A stretch of DNA of 8,793 bases from an uncultured Candidatus Peregrinibacteria bacterium (GCA_913054215.1 CAJXJE010000024.1:1-8793), one strand, 5' to 3'. Shown: positions 1 through 5,984, counted from the first letter of the stretch. A program made the numbers and translations. Notes: generated by a model from the letters alone, not told the origin.

Positions 1-420
1 CGCCAAAGTACTATCGAAGCGGCGGAGCTACATCTGCTGGCTCTCGAACAAGGTGACGTTTCTAATCGAGAAGATCTTATGCGCAGCACCGAGGTACTGA
101 TAGATCTTTTGCGAACAACAACAAACCATCGTGATGGTATGGCATATCTTCTTTCTGCGTGGCTGGCCGCTATACAAGGAGATCGTGGGTCAGTAGATTC
201 GGCTTTAGCTGCAGCAAAAATCTTCCTGCCAACGAGTATCGTATTTCACCGTACCGCATTGCATATCGCTGGTGTACTAGAAGATGGAGTTCTAGAAGAA
301 CAGCATCGTATGGGCATTCGCGGATTACTTCCAGATGCGTATTTCGAGGATCCATCAGAAATGCGTCGCATACTCCTCAAGCAGCATCCGTGGTTACATC
401 AGATAGATAACAATAATTAG
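1..420 (+). CDS. 3' part of an unrecognised helical protein
   Basis: The frame is open from the first base and ends at TAG 418-420, giving the last 139 residues of a protein whose start lies outside the window. A methionine codon at 79 exists, but the frame upstream of it is open and looks coding (Glu/Leu/Ala-rich), so it is probably internal. The visible part is soluble and mostly helical, with Ala/Leu-rich amphipathic stretches such as AYLLSAWLAAIQGD, and ends in a polar DNNN tail. It has no membrane segment, cysteine or motif that I recognise; a helical-repeat (TPR-like) scaffold is possible but unsupported. Its last 27 bp overlap the 3' end of the convergent PiT-like gene, and there is no terminator between them. 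Confidence 0.7.
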   Translation, partial: RQSTIEAAELHLLALEQGDVSNREDLMRSTEVLIDLLRTTTNHRDGMAYLLSAWLAAIQGDRGSVDSALAAAKIFLPTSIVFHRTALHIAGVLEDGVLEEQHRMGIRGLLPDAYFEDPSEMRRILLKQHPWLHQIDNNN

Positions 421-1311
421 CGATATGGCGAGACCCATGCTGGCGCGGAAGATATCTCTCATCACCAGCTTTCCGGTAGTCCTATAGGGTTCTTTGCGTT
501 TTGAAATGACGGTGAGTGCTATCTCTCTTTCGGCGAGTAGCCCCAAAAAGACCCATGTTGTACTCATCGGAATATTATTAATGTACTTAAAGATAATGAG
601 AACGAAGGCATAGATAAAGTCGATCGTGGTTGCAGCACGCACATCAATCACATCTGTCTTCTCTGTGATTATTTCTTGGATCCCTCCACCACGCTTATAC
701 ATTATCAGTCCTATAACCAAGAAAAGATAGGTGACCATTGCAATCATTTCGTAGAACCCAAGGTTTCTTGGCAAGAAAACCGAAACGTTCGCTGTGTCTT
801 GCATCAGCCATGCCCACCACAAAAGACTCGTCGAACAGGCTTGCAGTGTGCGCCACATTTTTTTGTTATAGGTTTTGGGAATGATGTTGCGCTTGGCAAG
901 ATAGGCAATGATTCCCCAGACAGAGATGGCCACAACAAATGCTGTGGCATAACCGAGCAATGTTTTCGTCAGCATCTTCTGAATAACAGCACTGCTACTA
1001 AAGGCTGCTAGCAAGAGGAAGGTTGTACTCACTGGCATCTTGAGCCTTGTCAGAATCAGCAGAATCATTGGCGCTGCGAGTGTGACAAACGTAAATGTTT
1101 CTGGCTGTGCTATGCGGTCGAGCCGACCGAAGGCAATGTCTCCATCGTTTATGCCCCATCCAAAGGTAAACGTGAGTACCATGATGCCACCGATAAACAG
1201 CCACAGTGCCCACCACGGGAGACGCTTGTTACTGGAAATAAAAGTACCGAGTGTTTGAATACTGTCGTTAGCAATGGCACTATAACCGGCGACTGCAAAT
1301 CCAAACCACAT
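394..1311 (-). CDS. PiT-like (phosphate/sulfate permease superfamily) membrane protein, 5' end disturbed
   Basis: From the first available ATG this is a 305-residue polytopic membrane protein. It carries features of the PiT inorganic phosphate transporter family, whose two inverted halves each hold a GANDVANA-type motif and a P-x-STT motif. Here half one has SAIANDSIQTLGTFI (residues 11-25) and MPVSTTF (92-98). Half two has the degenerate MQDTANVSVFLP (170-181) and IPMSTTWVFLG (247-257). The central hydrophilic loop is short. By family it would move an anion with Na+ or H+, but the substrate cannot be read from sequence. The frame stays open upstream to 1401 and encodes another hydrophobic segment (LPFIGLICALCLFAYLLF), cut off by TAG at 1402-1404 with no ATG, GTG or TTG in between. 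The true N-terminus is therefore uncertain, and the gene may be a recent nonsense mutant. It lies 22-34 bp downstream of the small membrane protein gene on the same strand, depending on the start. Confidence 0.7.
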   Translation of the reverse strand: MWFGFAVAGYSAIANDSIQTLGTFISSNKRLPWWALWLFIGGIMVLTFTFGWGINDGDIAFGRLDRIAQPETFTFVTLAAPMILLILTRLKMPVSTTFLLLAAFSSSAVIQKMLTKTLLGYATAFVVAISVWGIIAYLAKRNIIPKTYNKKMWRTLQACSTSLLWWAWLMQDTANVSVFLPRNLGFYEMIAMVTYLFLVIGLIMYKRGGGIQEIITEKTDVIDVRAATTIDFIYAFVLIIFKYINNIPMSTTWVFLGLLAEREIALTVISKRKEPYRTTGKLVMRDIFRASMGLAISLIIVIYLM

Positions 1312-1401
1312 CGCAAGTCTTGGGTAGGGGAAGAGCAGATAAGCAAAAAGACAGAGTGCACAAATCAGCCCAATAAACGGAAGATCTTGTTTAGTGGCTG
1401 C

Positions 1402-1404
1402 CTA
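1402..1404 (-). other. In-frame TAG between a short start peptide and the PiT-like frame
   Basis: Read on the minus strand, ATG at 1426-1428 gives MIAWVKSR and then TAG, after which the same frame continues without interruption into AATKQDLPFIGL and the PiT-like protein. GTG at 1414-1416 is in the same frame and lies 7 nt after the hexamer TATGAT, so a leaderless product would read MKSR-stop. One base change (for example CAG to TAG) would explain the arrangement. Gene 1 and the 5370 lipoprotein end with TAG, so TAG is a normal stop here. Confidence 0.6.
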
Positions 1405-1423
1405 ACGTGATTTCACCCATGCA

Positions 1424-1429
1424 ATCATA
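1424..1429 (-). promoter_or_regulatory. Candidate -10 (TATGAT) for the PiT-like gene
   Basis: The minus strand reads TATGAT, one mismatch from TATAAT, 7 nt before an in-frame GTG at 1414-1416. This matches the leaderless spacing at other genes in the window. I see no good -35 element 16-18 nt upstream. It lies in the short gap after the small membrane protein gene, so the PiT-like gene could be read from here, through from upstream, or both. Confidence 0.35.
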
Positions 1430-1450
1430 AATTTTATTCACTGTACCAGT

Positions 1451-1648
1451 TTATTTTCTGATCTTCCACCACGCCGTCAGCATCGATGTGCCAATCACCA
1501 GGAGAATGATTGCGACGAAGTACGCTAGTAGTTCGGGTGCGGCTAAGATTGCGAGTGCGAAGAAGACACAGAGTAATCCATTAAACAGAAATCCATTTCC
1601 GAATGGAGAAGGTCTGCGGTGGCCACCAAATTGGAATAGATGAAGCAT
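1451..1648 (-). CDS. Small two-helix membrane protein (DUF3096-like pattern)
   Basis: A 65-residue protein when started at ATG 1646-1648. A short polar, Arg/His-containing N-terminus (about 17 residues) is followed by two hydrophobic segments (about 18-36 and 40-60) separated by a Pro-Glu turn (AAPELLAYFVAIILLVIG), and a basic tail WWKIRK. The pattern of helix, P-x-L-L, helix and IG near the end resembles the small DUF3096-type membrane proteins, of unknown function; that match is by eye and tentative. An ATG eight codons upstream (1670-1672) would give 73 residues starting MKLLYNTF. I prefer the internal ATG because a TACAAT -10 hexamer ends exactly 6 nt before it, and the upstream codons lie inside the shared palindrome. 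It is divergent from the alkyltransferase gene and upstream of the PiT-like gene on the same strand. Confidence 0.6.
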   Translation of the reverse strand: MLHLFQFGGHRRPSPFGNGFLFNGLLCVFFALAILAAPELLAYFVAIILLVIGTSMLTAWWKIRK

Positions 1649-1673
1649 GAAGGTATTGTACAATAGTTTCATG
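1646..1673. promoter_or_regulatory. 28-bp imperfect palindrome with back-to-back -10 hexamers (divergent promoter)
   Basis: The core TATTGTACAATA (1654-1665) is a perfect 12-bp palindrome. The outer arms CATGAA and TTCATG also match, leaving two mismatched pairs out of 14. The plus strand reads TACAAT at 1659-1664 followed by 6 nt and ATG 1671. The minus strand reads TACAAT at 1655-1660 followed by 6 nt and ATG 1648. The two -10 hexamers overlap by 2 bp, so RNA polymerase could probably occupy only one direction at a time. The symmetry would also suit a dimeric regulator. No clear -35 is present at normal spacing on either side. Confidence 0.55.
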
Positions 1674-2138
1674 TTAACTACATATGTTATTGCCCATATC
1701 GAAACGCCTATAGGGTTTTTAGCAATTCAGGGAAACGAGAAGGGGATAGCAAACATCACGTTTCTTGATGACCATCCTGGTGTACTAGAAGTCCATCATC
1801 AACTTGCCGAATGTACCGATCAGCTCAAAGAATATTTTGATGGTAAGCGCACCCTCTTCGATTCGCTCGCGCTCCATTTTCCTGCAACCGATTTTCAAAA
1901 ATCCGTGTGGGATAGTTTGATGGATGTGCCCTTTGGCGAAGTGGTCACCTATGGAGAGCTGGCACTGCTGGCAGGACACAGAGGAGCGGCACGGGCAGTG
2001 GGCACAGCCATGAACGTCAATCCACTGCCGATCATCATTCCTTGCCATAGGGTACTTCCTGCAGATAGGTCTTTGGGGGAGTATGCATCAGGTCCACATC
2101 GGAAAATGTGGCTCTTGCAGCACGAAACGGTACAATGA
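1671..2138 (+). CDS. ogt: Methylated-DNA--protein-cysteine methyltransferase (O6-alkylguanine repair)
   Basis: Removes alkyl groups from O6-alkylguanine in DNA by one-way transfer to its own cysteine. The C-terminal DNA-binding/active-site domain is complete: FQKSVWDSLMDVPFGEVVTYGELA, then the R-A-V-G motif with the DNA-flipping arginine, the active-site PCHR, and SLGEYASG before the terminal RKMWLLQHE. Counting from ATG 1671, the acceptor is Cys125 of 155 residues. The N-terminal domain is short and starts with the usual T-P-I-G-x-L-x-I strand. SLGEYASG differs from the common SLGGYAGG, a modest variation. ATG 1647 would add MKVLYNSF, but those codons lie inside the divergent palindrome and TACAAT ends 6 nt before ATG 1671, so I chose 1671. 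The family is certain; Ogt versus AdaB-type naming is not. The stop overlaps an ATG (ATGA, 2135-2138) leading towards the next gene. Confidence 0.93.
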   Translation: MLTTYVIAHIETPIGFLAIQGNEKGIANITFLDDHPGVLEVHHQLAECTDQLKEYFDGKRTLFDSLALHFPATDFQKSVWDSLMDVPFGEVVTYGELALLAGHRGAARAVGTAMNVNPLPIIIPCHRVLPADRSLGEYASGPHRKMWLLQHETVQ

Positions 2139-3072
2139 ACATATATTCTTCCGCCCATCAGGTCCGGCAGTAGATACTCTCAAGCAGCTTCGCAAAAGTT
2201 CTGCTCTTAATAGATTTCGCGTACAGACACGCGGAAGAGGAGAGTGTACCAAGCTCATCATCGGTATTGGCCAAGTGCATCCTGTGCTTAGTGGCAAGTT
2301 TGAGCGGTTTCAAGCGCGGCGCATCGCCAATGTTCAGGCAGAGATATTTACCGTGTGTCGATTTTTCTCTCGTCAACATCACGTGATGAGCTTTGGACAG
2401 GAAGGATATTCAGGACAGGGGCCTGCCAGACTTCCACCAGATACATTGGCACAGCTTAAAACTGCTGCAGGAGATCGTACCGGCGTGAAACGAGTGTTAC
2501 GTTCAACCGCATCTGCTTGGAGAAAGGCACTGCACAGGGGAGATGCCAAGAAAGCTGCCTCTACCTCCATGACGCTAAACGGTATCGCACTGCTGCAAGC
2601 CCTAGATAAAGGAGTGACGATGTTCCCTATAGAACAGAAGGATGTGCACAGTGCTATCGGTCAGTCTATTGATCGGTTGCAACATGAGATTCACCAAATT
2701 GAAACTAGCTCGCTATTTCGGTCAGTGCAACAAAAAGGTGGTAAAGGTTTAACCAAAGCAGAGTACGAATCTGCTGCCATGCGCAACAAGCTCATCAAAC
2801 AATTTAATAAAGTCATCGCCCACCCAGAGCGAGATCGTGCCATTATGCGAGAGGTGATCAAGCATGCGAAGACCGATATCACGGTCTTCATTCTCGGCGC
2901 AGGGCACCGCTCAGGGTTTTTAACCCTTGCTGCAAAAACGCTTCCTGAGGGCTACGCATTTGTGTGGCTGACTCCACCTGGTTTATGGTGGTGGAAGGCG
3001 ATGCTACGGCGAATAGGATGGGTCATCATCGTTGCTGCTGCGTTGATGATGGTTGTTGCACTGCGATCGTAA
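2083..3072 (+). CDS. TraB/Tiki-like protein with a C-terminal membrane anchor, start uncertain
   Basis: Counting from ATG 2083, this is 329 residues. KLIIGIGQVHP (57-67) resembles the VGTaHvS strand that opens TraB/GumN/Tiki-type proteins. Near the end, ERDRAIMREVIKHAK then ITVFILGAGHRSGF (249-280) resembles their conserved R-D-x-x-M helix and VVGAGH strand. A conserved-type glutamate (MFPIEQ, residue 184) lies between. Residues 311-327 form one membrane helix followed by ALRS, predicting a tail anchor. Some relatives in this fold are metal-dependent peptidases or hydrolases; no reaction can be assigned here, and the family call is by eye. ATG 2083 is the only standard start before the conserved part and overlaps ogt by 56 bp; those residues (MHQVHIGKCGSCSTKRYN) look like ogt read in another frame. 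The real start is probably near 2135-2150. Convergent with the HTTM gene, 12 bp apart, with no terminator seen. Confidence 0.6.
   Translation: MHQVHIGKCGSCSTKRYNEHIFFRPSGPAVDTLKQLRKSSALNRFRVQTRGRGECTKLIIGIGQVHPVLSGKFERFQARRIANVQAEIFTVCRFFSRQHHVMSFGQEGYSGQGPARLPPDTLAQLKTAAGDRTGVKRVLRSTASAWRKALHRGDAKKAASTSMTLNGIALLQALDKGVTMFPIEQKDVHSAIGQSIDRLQHEIHQIETSSLFRSVQQKGGKGLTKAEYESAAMRNKLIKQFNKVIAHPERDRAIMREVIKHAKTDITVFILGAGHRSGFLTLAAKTLPEGYAFVWLTPPGLWWWKAMLRRIGWVIIVAAALMMVVALRS
2135..2138 (+). other. ATGA stop/start overlap at the end of ogt
   Basis: The ogt stop TGA (2136-2138) overlaps an ATG (2135-2137), the usual layout of translational coupling and the same as at 4023-4026. The frame begun there reads MNIYSSAHQVRQ and stops at TAG 2171-2173, whereas the TraB-like protein lies in another frame that is open through the same stretch. 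A single-base indel between 2138 and 2171 would join them. Confidence 0.4.
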
Positions 3073-3084
3073 GCCAACACAGAG

Positions 3085-4026
3085 TCAACTTTTCCCTTGG
3101 TCTAGCGCAAATTGCGGCTTATGACGTTTGATAAAGTTATAGACCTCCTCTGGTGTGAAGAATACGATATACGCAGGAATAAGCACCGCAAACCACCAAA
3201 TATAGAGGAGAGCATGGACAGAGACATGAAAGACGACAGCAGAAGCCATTCCGAACCAACGAATCTTGTGGATGCGTATCCAGAAGGCAAAGGGGATGAA
3301 CACCTCAAACATTATGATGACGTTCACGGCAACGTGATACAGTGGAGACCATCCATAGCTCGTGATTTTAAACGCGAGTGGTGTACCCCAGACCCCAAGT
3401 AGCGAATACCAGAGCATCTCTCCTCCTTGCCATCCCGGCAGCCAGAGCTTTTGGAAACCCACACCTAAGTAGGTCATGGTTATCTGAAATGCGAGGAGTC
3501 GCTGGGGGAAGATGGATACCATCTTGTCCCATTTAAATATGTTGCCAAATTTTTCCCATGCTTCGTAGCTATACACTGCTCCGGCATTGGAGAGCGCCAA
3601 AAACAGCAAGCTAAACATATACAGTCTGTCGTAGCTGGTGTGGAAGTGGTGTTGACCTATGTAGTAGAGATACCAAGAGATGAGGCAGGCGATGAGCGCT
3701 GACGTGCGCGTATAATATCCAATCGTTAGTGTAAGCAGTGCGATGAGATGTATGCCGAAAACCACCAAGAACACATTTGGTTCGGGGACTTGAAGTATCC
3801 ACTCAAACTGTTCGGGCATGAATTTCGGAATCTTGGGAAAGACGATTCCTGCAGTGGTATAGATTGCGTTAATATTGGGTAGACGAATAGCCCAGTAAAA
3901 CAGCAGCCATCCACCAAGTGCGATGCGGACGATACCCATAATGTGCGGATACGTGTCACGTGTCCACCAGTGATCCCAGTCTACTGCGAATTCTTTAAGC
4001 CGACGTTGGATGGAGGATAGATTCAT
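3085..4026 (-). CDS. HTTM-domain (vitamin K-dependent gamma-carboxylase-like) membrane protein
   Basis: A 313-residue multi-pass membrane protein. It shows the HTTM/VKG-carboxylase layout: a soluble N-terminal segment (DWDHWWTRDTYP), a first helix RIALGGWLLFYWAIRL (34-49), the extracytoplasmic IYTTAGIVFPK loop, repeated helices, the Gln-Ile-x-x-x-Tyr helix leading to FQKLWLPGWQGGEMLWYSL (191-209), E241-V-F-I-P in a late helix, FH-x-x-x-H (266-271), and a basic Lys/Arg tail. Eukaryotic relatives carboxylate glutamate using vitamin K. Bacterial HTTM proteins are mostly uncharacterised, so activity here is unknown. Its ATG overlaps the stop of the upstream 157-residue protein (ATGA), implying translational coupling and probably a shared complex. 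No separate promoter is visible. Confidence 0.82.
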   Translation of the reverse strand: MNLSSIQRRLKEFAVDWDHWWTRDTYPHIMGIVRIALGGWLLFYWAIRLPNINAIYTTAGIVFPKIPKFMPEQFEWILQVPEPNVFLVVFGIHLIALLTLTIGYYTRTSALIACLISWYLYYIGQHHFHTSYDRLYMFSLLFLALSNAGAVYSYEAWEKFGNIFKWDKMVSIFPQRLLAFQITMTYLGVGFQKLWLPGWQGGEMLWYSLLGVWGTPLAFKITSYGWSPLYHVAVNVIIMFEVFIPFAFWIRIHKIRWFGMASAVVFHVSVHALLYIWWFAVLIPAYIVFFTPEEVYNFIKRHKPQFALDQGKS

Positions 4027-4496
4027 TTGGCAAAGTATTCAGCCATAACATTGTTGGTGACTTGGTTTGACGTATAGTTTCCGTAGAAGTCGTACTGCGA
4101 TTTCGGCCATTTCTCCCACTGCAAACGCACGGAGGTATAGGCCTTTCCATTAGCATTTTCTGCAATAAGTATTCTGCGTGCAATTTCGGTGTAGTAAGGT
4201 TTTTTGTCCCGGAAACTCGTTAAACGTATGCGAATGGCATACTCCCCACGACTAAAGGGAAAGTAGGGTTTGTAATCGATCTTCGTCCATTTCCTGCTTG
4301 CATCTTGCCCATAGATCATCAGCTCTGCATTGTTCTTGGTATAGTTTTGAAATGGCGCCATCATGGCGTAAAAGTGCGTAACGTATGCCCAGTCCACTTT
4401 AGGTATTTGCTTTCTTCCTAGCGTGTAACTCAGTGCGCATATCGTCAAAAATATATACGCGAGAATAAAAGCCTGTCGGAATATTCGAATCAACAC
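4023..4496 (-). CDS. Single-helix extracytoplasmic protein, HTTM partner
   Basis: 157 residues from a GTG start. One N-terminal membrane helix (about 8-26), preceded by Arg residues, should place the rest outside the cytoplasm. The exported part has FYAMMAPFQNYTKNNAELMIYG (42-63), then a strand-rich, aromatic region and a C-terminal YFAK. The Met-x-AP-F element followed by a D/N-rich loop resembles what I recall of the extracytoplasmic tail of some longer HTTM proteins (W-x-MFAP-x-P). This may therefore be that tail encoded separately; the comparison is from memory and unverified. It contains only one cysteine, in the helix. GTG 4494-4496 is chosen because an extended -10 (TGcTATACT) ends 6 nt upstream. 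It is first in a two-gene operon with the HTTM gene. Confidence 0.72.
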   Translation of the reverse strand: MLIRIFRQAFILAYIFLTICALSYTLGRKQIPKVDWAYVTHFYAMMAPFQNYTKNNAELMIYGQDASRKWTKIDYKPYFPFSRGEYAIRIRLTSFRDKKPYYTEIARRILIAENANGKAYTSVRLQWEKWPKSQYDFYGNYTSNQVTNNVMAEYFAK

Positions 4497-4502
4497 AAGC
4501 GC

Positions 4503-4511
4503 AGTATAGCA
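4503..4511 (-). promoter_or_regulatory. Extended -10 promoter (TGcTATACT) of the HTTM operon
   Basis: The minus strand reads TGC followed by TATACT, with 6 nt to the GTG start at 4496, so transcription should begin at or next to the start codon. No good -35 is present at 16-18 nt, which the TGn extension would compensate for. The 36 bp between this operon and the preceding gene contain no hairpin terminator. Confidence 0.5.
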
Positions 4512-4532
4512 ATTTTTACCAGCAAAGGACTA

Positions 4533-5282
4533 TTATTTACTGAGTGCGTTGCGAATACAAGTGCCCCACTCTTTAGCAGGTACCTTACGGCAACTTTGCG
4601 CGTCTCGTTTTTGCGTAGCCCGTGTATCAACTTTCTTATTAGAAAAGAAAGAGCGCACACGATAGGTCTCGCGGATAGCTTTTAACTGACGGAAATTTGC
4701 CTTTACCTGAGATTTAAGCCTTGTGCGTTGCTGCTGGTCTAAGCGTTTGAGTTCTACGTCGAGGTCTGCTTTCTTTTGTTGCCTTACTTGAGAACCAATC
4801 TGTTTCGATCGTAGTCGTACAGTGCTTCTCCTGCGGCGGACATTTGCTGCACGACTGGCTTCGGATGTTTTGCGTTCGACGCAACGTTTCAGTTTCCCCA
4901 AAGTAATCCCTGGCTGTACAACATCCAATGCGCCAATTTCGAGCTCTTCTCTGCAGTCGAGATTGTATTTCATGCGTTTGTCATACGAGTATCGCGATAC
5001 GCCACCAAAGGATTTCTGTTGGGATTCCAATACCTTTTTCTGAATTTCATCTTGTTGCATCTGATACGTTGATCGTCTGCGCTTGGTACTTCTTTGACTT
5101 TTTGATTCAGAGGTCTTGAGACGGATACAACGGCGCAGGTCAGCCTTTGTTCTTCCTGGCTTCACCTCTACTCCTGTTAAGTTCATTTCCTCACGGCACT
5201 CTACTTCAAATGCATTCAAACCCTGTGCAAACGCACTACTAGGTATTGCAGCCATAAGTGTGAGGACGAGCATCTTGTACAT
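4533..5282 (-). CDS. Secreted, strongly basic cysteine-repeat protein
   Basis: A 249-residue protein with a signal peptide (MYKMLVLTLMAAIPSSAFA, likely cut after Ala19) and no further membrane segment. The mature part contains two related modules. The first runs from ECREEMNLTG (Cys29) to LRRCIRLKTSES (Cys52) and then RRRST. The second runs from DCREELEIGA (Cys110) to LKRCVERKTSEA (Cys134) and then RRRRST. The shared pattern is CREE, about 10 residues, P-G-x-T, L-[RK]-R-C, KTSE, basic patch. A Gln/Lys/Arg-rich helical stretch follows each module. A shorter CRKVPAKEWGTC (231-242) closes the protein, possibly a third degenerate unit. Lys and Arg heavily outnumber acidic residues, suggesting binding to DNA, RNA or acidic surface polymers. 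I do not recognise the family. It has its own leaderless-type promoter and is divergent from the 5370 lipoprotein gene. Confidence 0.75.
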   Translation of the reverse strand: MYKMLVLTLMAAIPSSAFAQGLNAFEVECREEMNLTGVEVKPGRTKADLRRCIRLKTSESKSQRSTKRRRSTYQMQQDEIQKKVLESQQKSFGGVSRYSYDKRMKYNLDCREELEIGALDVVQPGITLGKLKRCVERKTSEASRAANVRRRRSTVRLRSKQIGSQVRQQKKADLDVELKRLDQQQRTRLKSQVKANFRQLKAIRETYRVRSFFSNKKVDTRATQKRDAQSCRKVPAKEWGTCIRNALSK

Positions 5283-5289
5283 CAGATGG

Positions 5290-5318
5290 ATTTTACAGGC
5301 TCAAACTAAGGTATACAA
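5290..5318 (-). promoter_or_regulatory. Promoter of the basic cysteine-repeat gene
   Basis: Minus-strand TTGTAT (5313-5318), a 17-nt spacer, then TAAAAT (5290-5295), which ends 7 nt before ATG 5282. The -10 matches consensus at five of six positions; the -35 is only partial. The geometry predicts a leaderless mRNA. Confidence 0.45.
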
Positions 5319-5354
5319 ATCTAAACATGGCTTTCTTAAGCCTTCTAATAAGTG

Positions 5355-5360
5355 TATAAG
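5355..5360 (+). promoter_or_regulatory. Candidate -10 (TATAAG) for the 5370 lipoprotein
   Basis: TATAAG lies 9 nt before ATG 5370 and would place the transcription start 0-3 nt from it. It lies within the first codons if GTG 5352 is taken as the start, which is the main reason to prefer ATG 5370. The -35 region is unconvincing. Confidence 0.35.
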
Positions 5361-5369
5361 ATACTCCCA

Positions 5370-5984
5370 ATGCCCGTATTTCTCCTATTGCTCGTCACTG
5401 TTCTCTCTGCCTGTACTGCATCCGTAACGCAGCAAGCTGAGCCACTGGACATCGTGCGTGATTTGGTGTTTATGGATGCGCCAGAGGTACATTTAGAGCT
5501 TATCGAAAGTGGCAGTGAGTATTTGGGCAAATTTGCTACGGTGAGTGCGTTAAATAGTAATCGTAGTTTTGTATCAGATTTTTATGGTGAAGTACGTATT
5601 ACGTTATTCCCGAGTAAGAAAGTGGAATGTCGGTGGTGGGCAGAGGGGAGAGTCACAGACCCGATGTTTTACGATGGTGTAAATGGGTTTATCAAGGCGT
5701 ACTCCACACTCTGCACGGGAAAGTTACAACGCGATGGGACGTTTGAATTCCAAGGTGCCTATGTGTCTGATGGACCAGAGCATACGTCTGATGATGCTGC
5801 GGAGGATGAGTCTGACGAAACGTTTACGCTTCGTGGGATAGCATCGCAAGATACCATTCATGGAGCGATAGTTGTAGGAGGGCCACTGCAAAACTCAGTC
5901 TCCCTCGAAGATCCATCAAATCTAGTAATTCCAGAGGAGGGGATAGCATTCGAAGCTGTACTGACTGAGCAAATACTAGAGTAG
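5370..5984 (+). CDS. Hypothetical lipoprotein
   Basis: 204 residues from ATG 5370. A hydrophobic signal sequence ends in the lipobox L-S-A-C (Cys15), so the protein should be lipid-anchored on the outer face of the membrane. The mature region looks beta-rich (FYGEVRITLFPSKKVECRWW, GTFEFQGAY, FTLRGIASQDTIHGAIVVGG). It has two further cysteines (87 and 115) that could form a disulfide and a very acidic loop (SDDAAEDESDE, 140-150). The layout suggests a small beta-barrel or sandwich, but I recognise no family. GTG 5352 would add six residues (MYKILP) and is less likely given the -10 hexamer inside that stretch. Its 3' end overlaps the convergent acidic lipoprotein gene by 9 bp. Confidence 0.72.
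   Translation: MPVFLLLLVTVLSACTASVTQQAEPLDIVRDLVFMDAPEVHLELIESGSEYLGKFATVSALNSNRSFVSDFYGEVRITLFPSKKVECRWWAEGRVTDPMFYDGVNGFIKAYSTLCTGKLQRDGTFEFQGAYVSDGPEHTSDDAAEDESDETFTLRGIASQDTIHGAIVVGGPLQNSVSLEDPSNLVIPEEGIAFEAVLTEQILE

Noticed and set aside
676..1011. 111-codon open frame on the plus strand opposite the PiT-like gene
   Set aside because: It is a shadow of the membrane protein gene: composition is His/Cys/Gln-rich without any domain, and the minus-strand frame has coherent helices and family motifs.
1402..1404. TAG reassigned as a sense codon in this organism
   Set aside because: TAG ends the genes at 420, 5984 and 5976 (minus) cleanly, so general reassignment is not supported; a local mutation or unusual start is simpler.
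1647..1676. Near-identical N-termini MKVLYNSFML and MKLLYNTFML of the two divergent genes, suggesting a duplicated leader peptide
   Set aside because: The likeness follows automatically from translating both strands of one palindrome. The downstream proteins are unrelated, and the better starts for both genes exclude those residues.
481..1717. Repeated CCTATAGGGTT words at 481 and 1707, with CCCTATAGAAC near 2626
   Set aside because: These lie inside three different genes in unrelated frames and are not extended beyond about 11-15 bp, so chance is sufficient.
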